Assembly: GCF_051401765.1 (NCBI RefSeq)
Contig: NW_027480423.1
Location: 7,812,001-7,876,000, forward strand
Origin: Calliopsis andreniformis
Lineage: Eukaryota > Arthropoda > Insecta > Hymenoptera > Andrenidae
Length of the DNA stretch: 64,000 nt
Direction: 5' to 3'
Below are positions 25,395 through 37,855 of the stretch, piece by piece. The first letter of the stretch is position 1. Every line of letters begins with the position of its first letter. The position numbers and the translations under genes were made by a program. The notes under the pieces are model-generated. The model was not told the origin of the DNA. It saw only the letters and a list, made by a program, of their open reading frames with translations, and searched no databases.

Positions 25395-27217
25395 ACCATA
25401 ACTTTCACACTGGTTGCTACTACTCGTTTTATACGATGGAAAAACTGTTATATTTATATTGTATTTTATGCCTCTGGCATTGACATCTGAGGCCGTTGCT
25501 TTTCGATGTCGAGGAAGAACGCCATAGAGTGAAGCCTAGGTAGCCCGGAACGCAGAAATGTCCATATCTTTCACACTGTTTGCAATTATTCGTTTTATAC
25601 GATGGAAAAACTTTTGTACTTATATTGTATTGTATGCCTCTGGCGTTGACTTCTAAGACCCTAGCTATTCGATTTGGTGGAGCAACGCCCGAGAGTGGTG
25701 CCTAGGTTGCCCGGTACGTGGAAATGACCATTACTTTCACACTGTTTGCAAATATACATTATATACGATGGAAAATCTGTTTTATTTATGTTGCATTTTA
25801 TGCTTCTGGGGTTGACTTCTTAGGCCCTAACTATTTGATCTGGTGGTGCACCGCCCTAGAGTGAAGCCTAGGTTGTCCGGAACGTAGGAAAGACCATTAC
25901 CTTCACACTGGTTGCAATTATTCCTGTTTTACGGTGGAAAAACTGTTGCATCTTTATTGTATTTTATGCTTCTGGAGTTGATTTCTAACGCCCTAATTAT
26001 TCGATCTGGTGGAGCAACGCCCTAGAGTGAAGCCTAGGCTGCCCAGAACGTAGAAATGACCATTACATTCTCACTGCTTGCAATTATTCGTCTTATACGA
26101 TGGAAAAGCTGTTGTATTTATATCGTATTTTATGCTTCTGGCGTTGACTTCTTAGGCCCTAACTATTCCATCTGGTGGAACAACGCCCTTGGGTGAAGCC
26201 TAGGGTGCGCGGAACGTAGCAATGACCATAACTTTCACACTGGTAGCAATTATTCGTTTTATACGATGGAAAAGCTGTTGTATTTTTATTGTATTTTATG
26301 CTTCAGGCGTTGTCTTCTAAGGTCGTAGCTATTCGACGGGGTGGTGCAACGCCCCAGAGTAAAGCCTAGGTTGCCCGGAATGTAAAAATGACCATTACTT
26401 TCACACTGTTTGCAAATATTCATTTTATACAGTGGAAAAGCTGTTGTATTTATATTGTATTTTATGATTCTGGCGTTGACTTCTATGGCCATATCTATTC
26501 GATGTGGTGGAGTAACGCCCTAGAGTGAAGCCTAGGTTGCCCGGTACGTTGAAATGACAATTACTTTCACATTGGTTGCAATTATCCCTGTTATACGATT
26601 GATCCATTGAGTATTTTTATTTTATTTTAGGCTTCGGGCGTTCATTTCCAAGGCCCTAACTATTCGATCTGGTGCGGCAACGCCCTAGAGTGAAGCCAAG
26701 GTTGCCGTGAACGTAGAAATGGCCATCACATTCGCACTGGTTGCAATTATTCCTGTTATACGGTGGAAAAACAGTTGTTTTTTTATTGTACCTTATGCGT
26801 CTGGCGTTGACTTCTAATGCGCTAGCTATTCGATCGGGAGGAGCAACGCCCTAGTGTGAAGCATAGGTTGCCCGGAACGTAGAAATGACCATTACTTTCA
26901 CACTATTCGCAAATATACGTTATATACGATGGAAAAGCTGTTGTATTTATATTGTATTTTATGCTTCTGGCGTTGACCTCTTAGGCCCTAACTATTTTAT
27001 CTTGTGGAGCAACACCCTAGAGTGAAGCCTAGGTTGCCCGGAACGTAGAAATGACCATTACCTTCACAGTTGATGCAATTATTCCTGTTATACGATGGAA
27101 AAACTGTGATATTTTTATTGTATTTTATGGTTCAGGCGTTGACTCCTAAGGCCGTAGCTATTCGATGAGGTGGAGCTACGCCCTAGAGTGAAGCCTAGGA
27201 TGCCCGGAACGTAGAGT
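25395..27217 (+). repeat. Composite module: HOR-A-like monomers joined to the HOR-B head
   Basis: Bases 25,440-26,270 resemble HOR-A 4,870-5,690 (shared 'cttttcgatgt', 'acgcccgagagtggtgccta', 'cgcccttgggtgaagcc'). Bases 26,286-27,217 carry the HOR-B head ('cgacggggtggtgcaacgcc', 'aatgcgctagctattcg'). The same composite recurs at 34,190-36,012 (offset 8,795). Its latter part recurs at about 31,040-32,362 (offset 5,145). The copy at 27,217 lacks one monomer present after 32,362. Confidence 0.78.
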
Positions 27218-30070
27218 TGGCCATCACTATCACGCGTGTTGCAATTATTCCTGTTATAGGATGAAAAAACTGTCGTATTTTTATTGCATTTCATGCTTCA
27301 GGCGTTGACTTCTAAGGCTGGAGCTATTCCATGTGGTGGAGCTACGCCCTAGAGTGAAGCCTAGGTTGCCCGGAACGTGGAAATGACCATTGCTTTCACA
27401 CTGTTTGCAAATACACATTATATACGAGGTAAAAGCTGTTGTATTTATATTGTATTTTATGCTTCTGGCGTTTACTCCTAAGGCCCTAACTATTCGACCT
27501 GGTGGAACAACGCCGTTGTGTCAAGCATAGGTTGCCCGGAACGTAGAACACACCATTACCTTTACACTGTTTGCAATTATTCCTGTTATACGATGGAAAA
27601 ACTGTTGCATCTTTATTGTATTTTATGCTTCTGGCGTTAACTTCTAAGGACCTAACTATTCGATCTGGTGGAGCAACGCCCTAGAGTGAAGCCTAGGTTG
27701 CTCTGAACGTAGAAATGACCATTACTTTCACCCTGTTTGCAATTATTCATTTTATACGATGGCAGAGCTGTTGTATTTATATTGTATTTTATGCTCCTGG
27801 CGCTGACATCTAAGGCCGTAGTTATTAGATGTGGTGGAGCAACGACCTAGTGTGACGCCTAGGTTGCCTGGAACGTAGAAATGACCATTAGTTTCACAAT
27901 GTTTGCAATTATTCATTTTATACGATGGATAAACTGTTGTACTTATATTGTATTTTATTCTTCTGGCGTTGACTTCTTAGGCCCTAGCTATTCAATCTGG
28001 TGGAACAACGCCTTAGAGTGAAGCCTAGGTTGCCCGGAACGTAGAAATGACCATAACCTTCACACTGGTTGCAATTATTCGTTTTATACGATGGAAAAGC
28101 TGTTGTATTTTAATTGTATTTTATGCTTCTGTCGTTGACTGCTAAGGTCCTAGCTATACGATCTGGTGCGGCAACGTCCAAGAGTGATGTCTATGTTGCC
28201 GGGAACGTAGAAATGACCATTAGTTTCACACTGGTTGCAATTATTCCTTTTAAACGGTGGAAAGACTGTTGCATGTTTATTGTATTTTATGCTTCGGGCG
28301 TTGACTCCTAAGGCCCTAACTATTCGATCTGGTGGAACAACGCCCTAGGGTCAAGCCTAGGTAGCCCGGAACGTTGAAATGACCACTACTTCCACGTAGG
28401 CTGCAATTATCCCTGCTATACGATGGAAAAAATGTTGTATTTATATTGTTTTTTCTGCCTCTGGCGTCGACTTCTAAGGCCCTAACTATTTGATCTAGTG
28501 GTGCAACGCCCTAGAGTGAAGCCTAGGTTGTTCGGAATGTAGAAATAACCATTACCTTCACGCTTGTTGCAATTATTCCTGTTATACGATGAAAAAACTG
28601 TTGTATTTTTATTGCATTTTATGCTTCAGGCGTTGACTTCTAAAGCCGGAGCTATTCCATGTGGTGGAGCTACGCCCTAGAGTGAAGCCTAGGTTGCCCG
28701 GAACGTAGAAATGACCATTACTTTCACACTGTTTGCAATTACACATTATATACGAGGTGAAAGCTGTTGTATTTATATTGTATTTTATGCTTCTGGCGTT
28801 GACTTCTTACGACCTACCTATTTAATCTGGTAGAGCACCGCCCTAGAGTCAAGCATAGGTTGCCCGGAACGTAGAACATACCATTACCTTCACACTGGTT
28901 GCAATTATTCCTGTTATACGATGGAAATACTGTTGCATCTTTATTGCATTTTATGCATCTGGCGTTGACTTCTAAGGCCCTAACTATTCAATCTGTTGGA
29001 ACATTGCCCTAGGGTGAAGCCTAGGTTGCCCGGAACGTAGAAATGACCATAATTTTCACAGTGGTTGCAATTATTCGTTTTATACGATGGAAAAGCTGTT
29101 GTATTTATATCGTACTTTATGCTTCTGGCGTTGACTTCCTAGGCCCTAACTATTCGATCTGGTGGAACGACGCCCTAGTGTGAAGCCTAGGTTGCCTGGA
29201 ACGTAGAAATGACCATAACTTTCACACTGGTTGCCATTATTCGTTTTATGCGATGGAAAAACTGTTATATTTATATTGTATTTTATGCTTCTGGCGTTGA
29301 CTTCTTAGGCCCTAGCTATTCGATCTGGTGGAACAACGCCCTAGAGTAAAGCCTAGTTTGCCTGGAACGTAGAAATGACCATCACTTTCACACGGGCTGC
29401 AATTATTCCTGTTATAGGATGGAAAGACTGTTGTATTTATATTGTATCTAATGCGTCTGGCGATCACTTCCTACGCCCTAACCATACGATCTGGTGGAAC
29501 AACGCCCTCGGGTGTAGCCTAGGTTGCCCGGAACGTAGAAATGACCATAACTTTTACCCTGGTAGAAATTATTCGTTTAATACAATGGAAAAACTGTTCT
29601 ATTTATTTTGTATTTAATGCTCCGGGCGTTGACTTCTAAGGCCCTAACTATTGAATCTGTTGGAGCATTGCCCTAGGGTGAAGCCTAGGTTGCCCGGAAC
29701 GTAGAAATGTCCATATCTTTCACACTGTTTGCAATTATCCGTTTTATACGATGGAAAAACTTTTGTACTTATATTGTATTTTATGCTTCTGGCGTTGATT
29801 TCTAAGGCCCTAATTATTCGAACTGGTGGAGCAACGCCCTAGAGTGAAGCCTAGGCTGCCCAGAACGTAGAAATGACCATTACATTCTCACTGGTTGCAA
29901 TTATTCGTCTTATACGATTGAAAAGCTGTTGTATTCATATCGTATTTTATGCTTCTGGCGTTGACTTCTTAGGCCCTAACTATTCCATCTGGTGGAACAA
30001 CGCCCTTGGGTGAAGCCTAGGGTGCGCGGAACGTAGCAATGACCATAACTTTCACACTGGTAGCAATTAT
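27218..30070 (+). repeat. Mosaic satellite segment between modules
   Basis: These are ordinary 166-bp monomers assembled from blocks seen elsewhere: 27,218-27,687 matches 23,401-23,870, and 29,035-29,637 matches 24,388-24,990. The monomers at 29,701-30,070 combine an 'atgtccatatctttc' monomer with the 'cgcccttgggtgaagcc' monomers of HOR-A. Between 27,700 and 29,030 I found no long partner. Nothing here other than satellite was seen. Confidence 0.7.
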
Positions 30071-30080
30071 TCGTTTTATA

Positions 30081-30908
30081 CGCTGGAAAAGCCCTTCTAT
30101 TTATATTGTATTTTATGCTTCTAGCGTTGACTTCTCAGGCCCTAAATATTCAATCTGTTGGAAAAACGCCCTAGATTGAAGCCGAGGTTGCCCGGAACGT
30201 AGAAATGACCATGACTTTCATACTGGTTGCAATTACTCGTTTTATACGATGGAAAAACTGTTATATTTATATTGTATTTGATGCTTCTGGCGTTGACTTC
30301 TAAGGCCCTAGCTATTCCATCTGGTCGAGCAACGCCCTAGAGTGAAGCCTAGGTTGCCCGGAACGTAGAAATGACCGTAACTTCCGCACTGGTTGCAATT
30401 ATTCGTTTTATACGATGGAAAAACTGTTCTATTTATTTTGTATTTTATGCTTCGGGCGTTGACTTCCTAGGCCCTAACTATTCGATCTGGTGGAGCAACG
30501 CCCTAGAGTGTAGCCTAGGCTGCCCGGAACGTAGAAATGACCAGTACTTTCACACTGGCTGCAGTTACTCATTTTGTGCGCTGGAAAAGCCCTTCTATTT
30601 ATATTGTATTTTATGCTTCTAGCGTTGACTTCTCAGGCCCTAAATATTCGATCTGTTGGAAAAACGCCCTAGATTGAAGCCGAGGTTTCCCGGAACGTAG
30701 AAATGACCATGACTTTCATACTGGTTGCAATTACTCGTTTTATACGATGGAAAAACTGTTATATTTATATTGTATTTGATGCTTCTGGCGTTGACTTCTA
30801 AGGCCCTAGCTATTCGATCTGGTCGAGCAACGCCCTAGAGTGAAGCCTAGGTTGCCCGGAACGTAGAAATGACCGTAACTTCCGCACTGGTTGCAATTAT
30901 TCGTTTTA
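30081..30908 (+). repeat. Tandem three-monomer duplication (498-bp period)
   Basis: 'cgctggaaaagcccttctat' occurs at 30,081 and again at 30,579, exactly 498 bp (3 x 166) apart. Similarity covers about 330 bp of each copy, including 'ttctcaggccctaaatattc' and 'cgtaacttccgcactgg'. The copies differ at a few bases (for example 'caatctgttgg' against 'cgatctgttgg') and part after about 30,410 and 30,908. Confidence 0.85.
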
Positions 30909-31039
30909 TACGTGGGAAAAGCTGTTGTATTTATATCGTATTTTATGCATCTGGCGTTGACTTCTTAGGCCCTAACTATTCGATATGGTGGAACAACGCC
31001 CTAGGGTGAAGCCTAGGTTGCCCGGAACGTAGAAATGAC

Positions 31040-34000
31040 CATTACCTTCACACTGGTTGCAATTATTCCTGTTTTACGGTGGAAAAACTGTTGCATCTTT
31101 ATTGTATTTTATGCTTCTGGAGTTGATTTCTAACGCCCTAATTATTCGATCTGGTGGAGCAACGCCCTAGAGTGAAGCCAAGGCTGCCCAGAACGTAGAA
31201 ATGACCATTACATTCTCACTGGTTGCAATTATTCGTCTTATACGATGGAAAAGCTGTTGTATTTATATCGTATTTTATGCTTCTGGCGTTGACTTCTTAG
31301 GCCCTAACTATTCCATCTGGTGGAACAACGCCCTTGGGTGAAGCCTAGGGTGCGCGGAACGTAGGAATGACCATAACTTTCACACTGGTAGCAATTATTC
31401 GTTTTATACGATGGAAAAGCTGTTGTATTTTTATTGTATTTTATGCTTCAGGCGTTGTCTTCTAAGGTCGTAGCTATTCGACGGGGTGGTGCAACGCCCC
31501 AGAGTAAAGCCTAGGTTGCCCGGAATGTAAAAATGACCATTACTTTCACACTGTTTGCAAATATTCATTTTATACAGTGGAAAAGCTGTTGTATTTATAT
31601 TGTATTTTATGATTCTGGCGTTGACTTCTATGGCCATATCTATTCGATGTGGTGTAGTAACGCCCTAGAGTGAAGCCTAGGTTGCCCGGTACGTTGAAAT
31701 GACAATTACTTTCACATTGGTTGCAATTATCCCTGTTATACGATTGAACCATTGAGTATTTTTATTTTATTTTAGGCTTCGGGCGTTGATTTCCAAGGCC
31801 CTAACTATTCGATCTGGTGGAGCAACGCCCTAGAGTGAAGCCAAGGTTGCCCTGAACGTAGAAATGACCATCACATTCGCACTGGTTGCAATTATTCCTG
31901 TTATACGGTGGAAAAACAGTTGTTTTTTTATTGTACCTTATGCGTCTGGCGTTGACTTCTAATGCGCTAGCTATTCGATCTGGAGGAGCAACGCCCTAGT
32001 GTGAAGCATAGGTTGCCCGGAACGTAGAAATGACCATTACTTTCACACTATTCGCAAATATACGTTATATACGATGGAAAAGCTGTTGTATTTATATTGT
32101 GTTTTATGCTTCTGGCGTTGACCTCTTAGGCCCTAACTATTTTATCTTGTGGAGCAACACCCTAGAGTGAAGCCTAGGTTGCCCGGAACGTAGAAATGAC
32201 CATTACCTTCACAGTTGATGCAATTATTCCTGTTATACGATGGAAAAACTGTGATATTTTTATTGTATTTTATGGTTCAGGCGTTGACTCCTAAGGCCGT
32301 AGCTATTCGATGAGGTGGAGCTACGCCCTAGAGTGAAGCCTAGGATGCCCGGAACGTAGAGTTGGCCATTACTTTCACACTGTTTGCAATTATTCATTTT
32401 ATACGCTGGAAAAACTCTTCTATTTATATTGTATTTTATTCTTCTGGAGTTGACATCTAAGGCCCTAACTATTCGATCTGGTGGGGCAACGCCCTAGAGT
32501 GAAGCCTAGGATGCACGGAACGTAGAAATGGCCATCACTATCACGCGTGTTGCAATTATTCCTGTTATAGGATGAAAAAACTGTTGTATTTTTATTGCAT
32601 TTCATGCTTCAGGCGTTGACTTCTAAGGACCTAACTATTCGATCTGGTGGAGCAACGCTCTAGAGTGAAGTCTAGGTTGCTCGGAATGTAGGAATGACCA
32701 TAAATTTCACACTGGTTGCAATTATCCATTTTATACGATGGAAAAACTGTTGTATTTTTATTGCATTTTATGCTTCGGGCATTGTCTTCTAAGGTCCTAA
32801 CTATTCAATCTGTTGGAGCATTGCCCTAGGGTGAAGCCTAGCTTGCCCGGAAAGTAGAAATGACAATAACTTTCATACTGGTTGCAATTATTCGTTTTAT
32901 ACGATGGAAAAGCTGTTGCATCTTTATTGCATTTTATGATTCTGTCGTTGACGTCTAAGGCCGTAGCTATCAGATGCGGTGGAGCAACGCACTAGAGTGA
33001 CGCCTAGGTTGCCCGGAACGTAGAAATGACCATTACTTTCGCAATGTTTAAAATTATTCATTTCATACGATGGAAAAACTGTTGTACTTATATTGTATTT
33101 TATGCTTGTGGCGTTGACTTCTAAGGCACTAGCTATTCGATCTGGTGGAACAACGCCCTGGGGTGTAGCCTAGGTTGCCCGGAACGTAGAAATGACCATA
33201 ACTTTCAACTGGTTGCTATTATTCGTTTTATACGATGGAAAAACTGTTCTATTTGTTTTGTATTTTATGCTTTGGGCGTTAACTTCTAAGGCCCTAACTG
33301 TTTGATCTGGTGGAGCAACGCCCTAGAGTGAAGCCTAGGTTGCCCGGAACGTAGAAATGACCTCAACTTTCACACTGATTGCTATTATTCGTTTTATACG
33401 CTGGAAAAACTGTTATATTTATCTTGTATATTATGCTTCTGGCGTTGCCTTCTATGGCACTACCTATTCCATCTGGTGGAGCATCACTCTACAGTGAAGC
33501 CTAGGTTGCCCGGAACGTAGAAATGACCAGTACTTTCACACTGGTTACAGTTATTCATTTTATAAGATGGAAAAACTGTTGTACTTATATTGTATTTTAT
33601 CCTTCTGGCGTTGAATTCTAAGTCCCTAGCTATTCGATCTGGTGGAGCAACGCCCTAGTGTGAAACCTAGGTTACCCGGAACGTAGAAATGACCAGTACT
33701 TTCATACTGGTTGCTGTTATTCGTTTCATACGATGGAAAAGCTGTTATATTTAAATTGCATTTTATGTTTCGGGCGTTGACTTCTAAGGCCCTAGCTATT
33801 CCATCTGGTGGAGCAACACCCTAGAGTGCAGCCTAGGTTGCCCGGAACGTAGAAATGACCATTACTTTCACACTGTCTGCAATTATTCATTTTATACGAT
33901 GGAAAAGCTGTTGTATTTATATTGTATTTTATGCTCCTGGCATTGAATTCTAAGTCCCTAGATATTCCATCTGGTGGAGCAATACCCTAGCGTTAAGCCT

Positions 34001-34205
34001 AGGTTGCCCGGAACGTAGAAATGTCCATTACTTCCACACTGGTTGTAAATATACATTACATACGATGGAAAAGCTGTTGTACTTATATTGTAATTTATGC
34101 TTCTGGCGTTGACTTCTTAGGCCCTAGCTATTTTATCTGGTGGAGCAACACCCTAGCGTGATGCCTAGGTTGCCCGGAACGTTGAAATGACCATAACTTT
34201 CACAC
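31040..34205 (+). repeat. HOR-B copy 1, about 19 monomers aligned
   Basis: It aligns without a gap to 34,690-37,855 at offset 3,650 bp (22 monomers less 2). Anchors checked: 'taggatgcccggaacgtaga' at 32,341 and 35,991; 'ctggttacagttattcattt' at 33,541 and 37,191. Only a handful of differences were noticed over 3.1 kb (for example near 31,913 and 32,101), apart from the short patch described separately. The first 1.3 kb also matches 25,895-27,217. Confidence 0.9.
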
Positions 34206-37200
34206 TGGTTGCTACTACTCGTTTTATACGATGGAAAAACTGTTATATTTATATTGTATTTTATGCCTCTGGCGTTGACTTCTGAGGCCGTTGCTTTTCG
34301 ATGTGGTGGAAGAACGCCATAGAGTGAAGCCTAGGTAGCCCGGAACGCAGAAATGTCCGTATCTTTCACACTGTTTGCAATTATTCGTTTAATACGATGG
34401 AAAAACTTTTGTACTTATATTGTATTGTATGCTTCTGGCGTTGACTTCTAAGGCCCTAGCTATTCGATTTGGTGGAGCAACGCCCGAGAGTGGTGCCTAG
34501 GCTGCCCGGTACGTAGAAATGACCATTACTTTCACACTGTTTGCAAATATACATTATATACGATGGAAAATCTGTTGTATTTATGTTGCATTTTATGCTT
34601 CTGGCGTTGACTTCTTAGGCCCTAACTATTTGATCTGGTGGTGCACCGCCCTAGAGTGAAGCCTAGGTTGCCCGGAACGTAGAAAAGACCATTACCTTCA
34701 CACTGGTTGCAATTATTCCTGTTTTACGGTTGAAAAGCTGTTGCATCTTTATTGTATTTTATGCTTCTGGAGTTGATTTCTAACGCCCTAATTATTCGAT
34801 CTGGTGGAGCAACGCCCTAGAGTGAAGCCAAGGCTGCCCAGAACGTAGAAATGACCATTACATTCTCACTGGTTGCAATTATTCGTCTTATACGATGGAA
34901 AAGCTGTTGTATTTATATCGTATTTTATGCTTCTGGCGTTGACTTCTTAGGCCCTAACTATTCCATCTGGTGGAACAACGCCCTTGGGTGAAGCCTAGGG
35001 TGCGCGGAACGTAGCAATGACCATAACTTTCACACTGGTAGCAATTATTCGTTTTATACGATGGAAAAGCTGTTGTATCTTTATTGTATTTTATGCTTCA
35101 GGCGTTGTCTTCTAAGGTCGTAGCTATTCGACGGGGTGGTGCAACGCCCCAGAGTAAAGCCTAGGTTGCCCGGAATGTACAAATGACCATTACTTTCACA
35201 CTGTTTGCAAATATTCATTTTATACAGTGGAAAAGCTGTTGTATTTATATTGTATTTTATGATTCTGGCGTTGACTTCTATGGCCATATCTATTCGATGT
35301 GGTGGAGTAACGCCCTAGAGTGAAGCCTAGGTTGCCCGGTACGTTGAAATGACAATTACTTTCACATTGGTTGCAATTATCCCTGTTATACGATTGAACC
35401 ATTGAGTATTTTTATTTTATTTTAGGCTTCGGGCGTTGATTTCCAAGGCCCTAACTATTCGATCTGGTGGAGCAACGCCCTAGAGTGAAGCCAAGGTTGC
35501 CCTGAACGTAGAAATGACCATCACATTCGCACTGGTTGCAATTATTCCTGTTATACGGTGGACAAACAGTTGTTTTTTTATTGTACCTTATGCGTCTGGC
35601 GTTGACTTCTAAGGCCCTAGCTATTCGATTTGGTGGAGCAACGCCCGAGAGTGGTGCCTAGGCTGCCCGGAACGTAGAAATGACCATTACTTTCACACTA
35701 TTCGCAAATATACGTTATATACGATGGAAAAGCTGTTGTATTTATATTGTATTTTATGCTTCTGGCGTTGACCTCTTAGGCCCTAACTATTTTATCTTGT
35801 GGAGCAACACCCTAGAGTGAAGCCTAGGTTGCCCGGAACGTAGAAATGACCATTACCTTCACAGTTGATGCAATTATTCCTGTTATACGATGGAAAAACT
35901 GTGATATTTTTATTGTATTTTATGGTTCAGGCGTTGACTCCTAAGGCCGTAGCTATTCGATGAGGTGGAGCTACGCCCTAGAGTGAAGCCTAGGATGCCC
36001 GGAACGTAGAGTTGGCCATTACTTTCACACTGTTTGCAATTATTCATTTTATACGCTGGAAAAACTCTTCTATTTATATTGTATTTTATTCTTCTGGAGT
36101 TGACATCTAAGGCCCTAACTATTCGATCTGGTGGGGCAACGCCCTAGAGTGAAGCCTAGGATGCACGGAACGTAGAAATGGCCATCACTATCACGCGTGT
36201 TGCAATTATTCCTGTTATAGGATGAAAAAACTGTTGTATTTTTATTGCATTTCATGCTTCAGGCGTTGACTTCTAAGGACCTAACTATTCGATCTGGTGG
36301 AGCAACGCTCTAGAGTGAAGTCTAGGTTGCTCGGAATGTAGGAATGACCATAAATTTCACACTGGTTGCAATTATCCATTTTATACGATGGAAAAACTGT
36401 TGTATTTTTATTGCATTTTATGCTTCGGGCATTGTCTTCTAAGGTCCTAACTATTCAATCTGTTGGAGCATTGCCCTAGGGTGAAGCCTAGCTTGCCCGG
36501 AAAGTAGAAATGACAATAACTTTCATACTGGTTGCAATTATTCGTTTTATACGATGGAAAAGCTGTTGCATCTTTATTGCATTTTATGATTCTGTCGTTG
36601 ACGTCTAAGGCCGTAGCTATCAGATGCGGTGGAGCAACGCACTAGAGTGACGCCTAGGTTGCCCGGAACGTAGAAATGACCATTACTTTCGCAATGTTTA
36701 AAATTATTCATTTCATACGATGGAAAAACTGTTGTACTTATATTGTATTTTATGCTTGTGGCGTTGACTTCTAAGGCACTAGCTATTCGATCTGGTGGAA
36801 CAACGCCCTGGGGTGTAGCCTAGGTTGCCCGGAACGTAGAAATGACCATAACTTTCAACTGGTTGCTATTATTCGTTTTATACGATGGAAAAACTGTTCT
36901 ATTTGTTTTGTATTTTATGCTTTGGGCGTTAACTTCTAAGGCCCTAACTGTTTGATCTGGTGGAGCAACGCCCTAGAGTGAAGCCTAGGTTGCCCGGAAC
37001 GTAGAAATGACCTCAACTTTCACACTGATTGCTATTATTCGTTTTATACGCTGGAAAAACTGTTATATTTATCTTGTATATTATGCTTCTGGCGTTGCCT
37101 TCTATGGCACTACCTATTCCATCTGGTGGAGCATCACTCTACAGTGAAGCCTAGGTTGCCCGGAACGTAGAAATGACCAGTACTTTCACACTGGTTACAG

Positions 37201-37855
37201 TTATTCATTTTATAAGATGGAAAAACTGTTGTACTTATATTGTATTTTATCCTTCTGGCGTTGAATTCTAAGTCCCTAGCTATTCGATCTGGTGGAGCAA
37301 CGCCCTAGTGTGAAACCTAGGTTACCCGGAACGTAGAAATGACCAGTACTTTCATACTGGTTGCTGTTATTCGTTTCATACGATGGAAAAGCTGTTATAT
37401 TTAAATTGCATTTTATGTTTCGGGCGTTGACTTCTAAGGCCCTAGCTATTCCATCTGGTGGAGCAACACCCTAGAGTGCAGCCTAGGTTGCCCGGAACGT
37501 AGAAATGACCATTACTTTCACACTGTCTGCAATTATTCATTTTATACGATGGAAAAGCTGTTGTATTTATATTGTATTTTATGCTCCTGGCATTGAATTC
37601 TAAGTCCCTAGATATTCCATCTGGTGGAGCAATACCCTAGCGTTAAGCCTAGGTTGCCCGGAACGTAGAAATGTCCATTACTTCCACACTGGTTGTAAAT
37701 ATACATTACATACGATGGAAAAGCTGTTGTACTTATATTGTAATTTATGCTTCTGGCGTTGACTTCTTAGGCCCTAGCTATTTTATCTGGTGGAGCAACA
37801 CCCTAGCGTGATGCCTAGGTTGCCCGGAACGTTGAAATGACCATAACTTTCACAC
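34206..37855 (+). repeat. HOR-B copy 2, 22 monomers (3,650 bp)
   Basis: The first part (34,206-34,690) is not from HOR-B copy 1. It matches 25,411-25,895 at offset 8,795, including the rare 'ttgctactactcg'. From about 34,690 the sequence follows HOR-B copy 1 closely to about 37,855, where the two part at 'ggttgctactac' against 'ggttgctattattcc'. The unit therefore joins a segment like the 25-kb module to a recent duplicate of the 31-34-kb block. Confidence 0.87.
35595..35670 (+). repeat. Short conversion-like patch inside HOR-B copy 2
   Basis: Where HOR-B copy 1 and the 26.8-kb relative read 'aatgcgctagctattcg', this copy reads 'aaggccctagctattcga', followed by 'acgcccgagagtggtgccta'. That patch is identical to the monomer at about 34,451-34,510, roughly seven monomers upstream. 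Diagnostic sites bound the tract to at least 35,613-35,663 and at most 35,595-35,670. Flanks on both sides return to the HOR-B sequence with no change in spacing, which is what a gene-conversion tract looks like; a double exchange would look the same. Confidence 0.82.
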
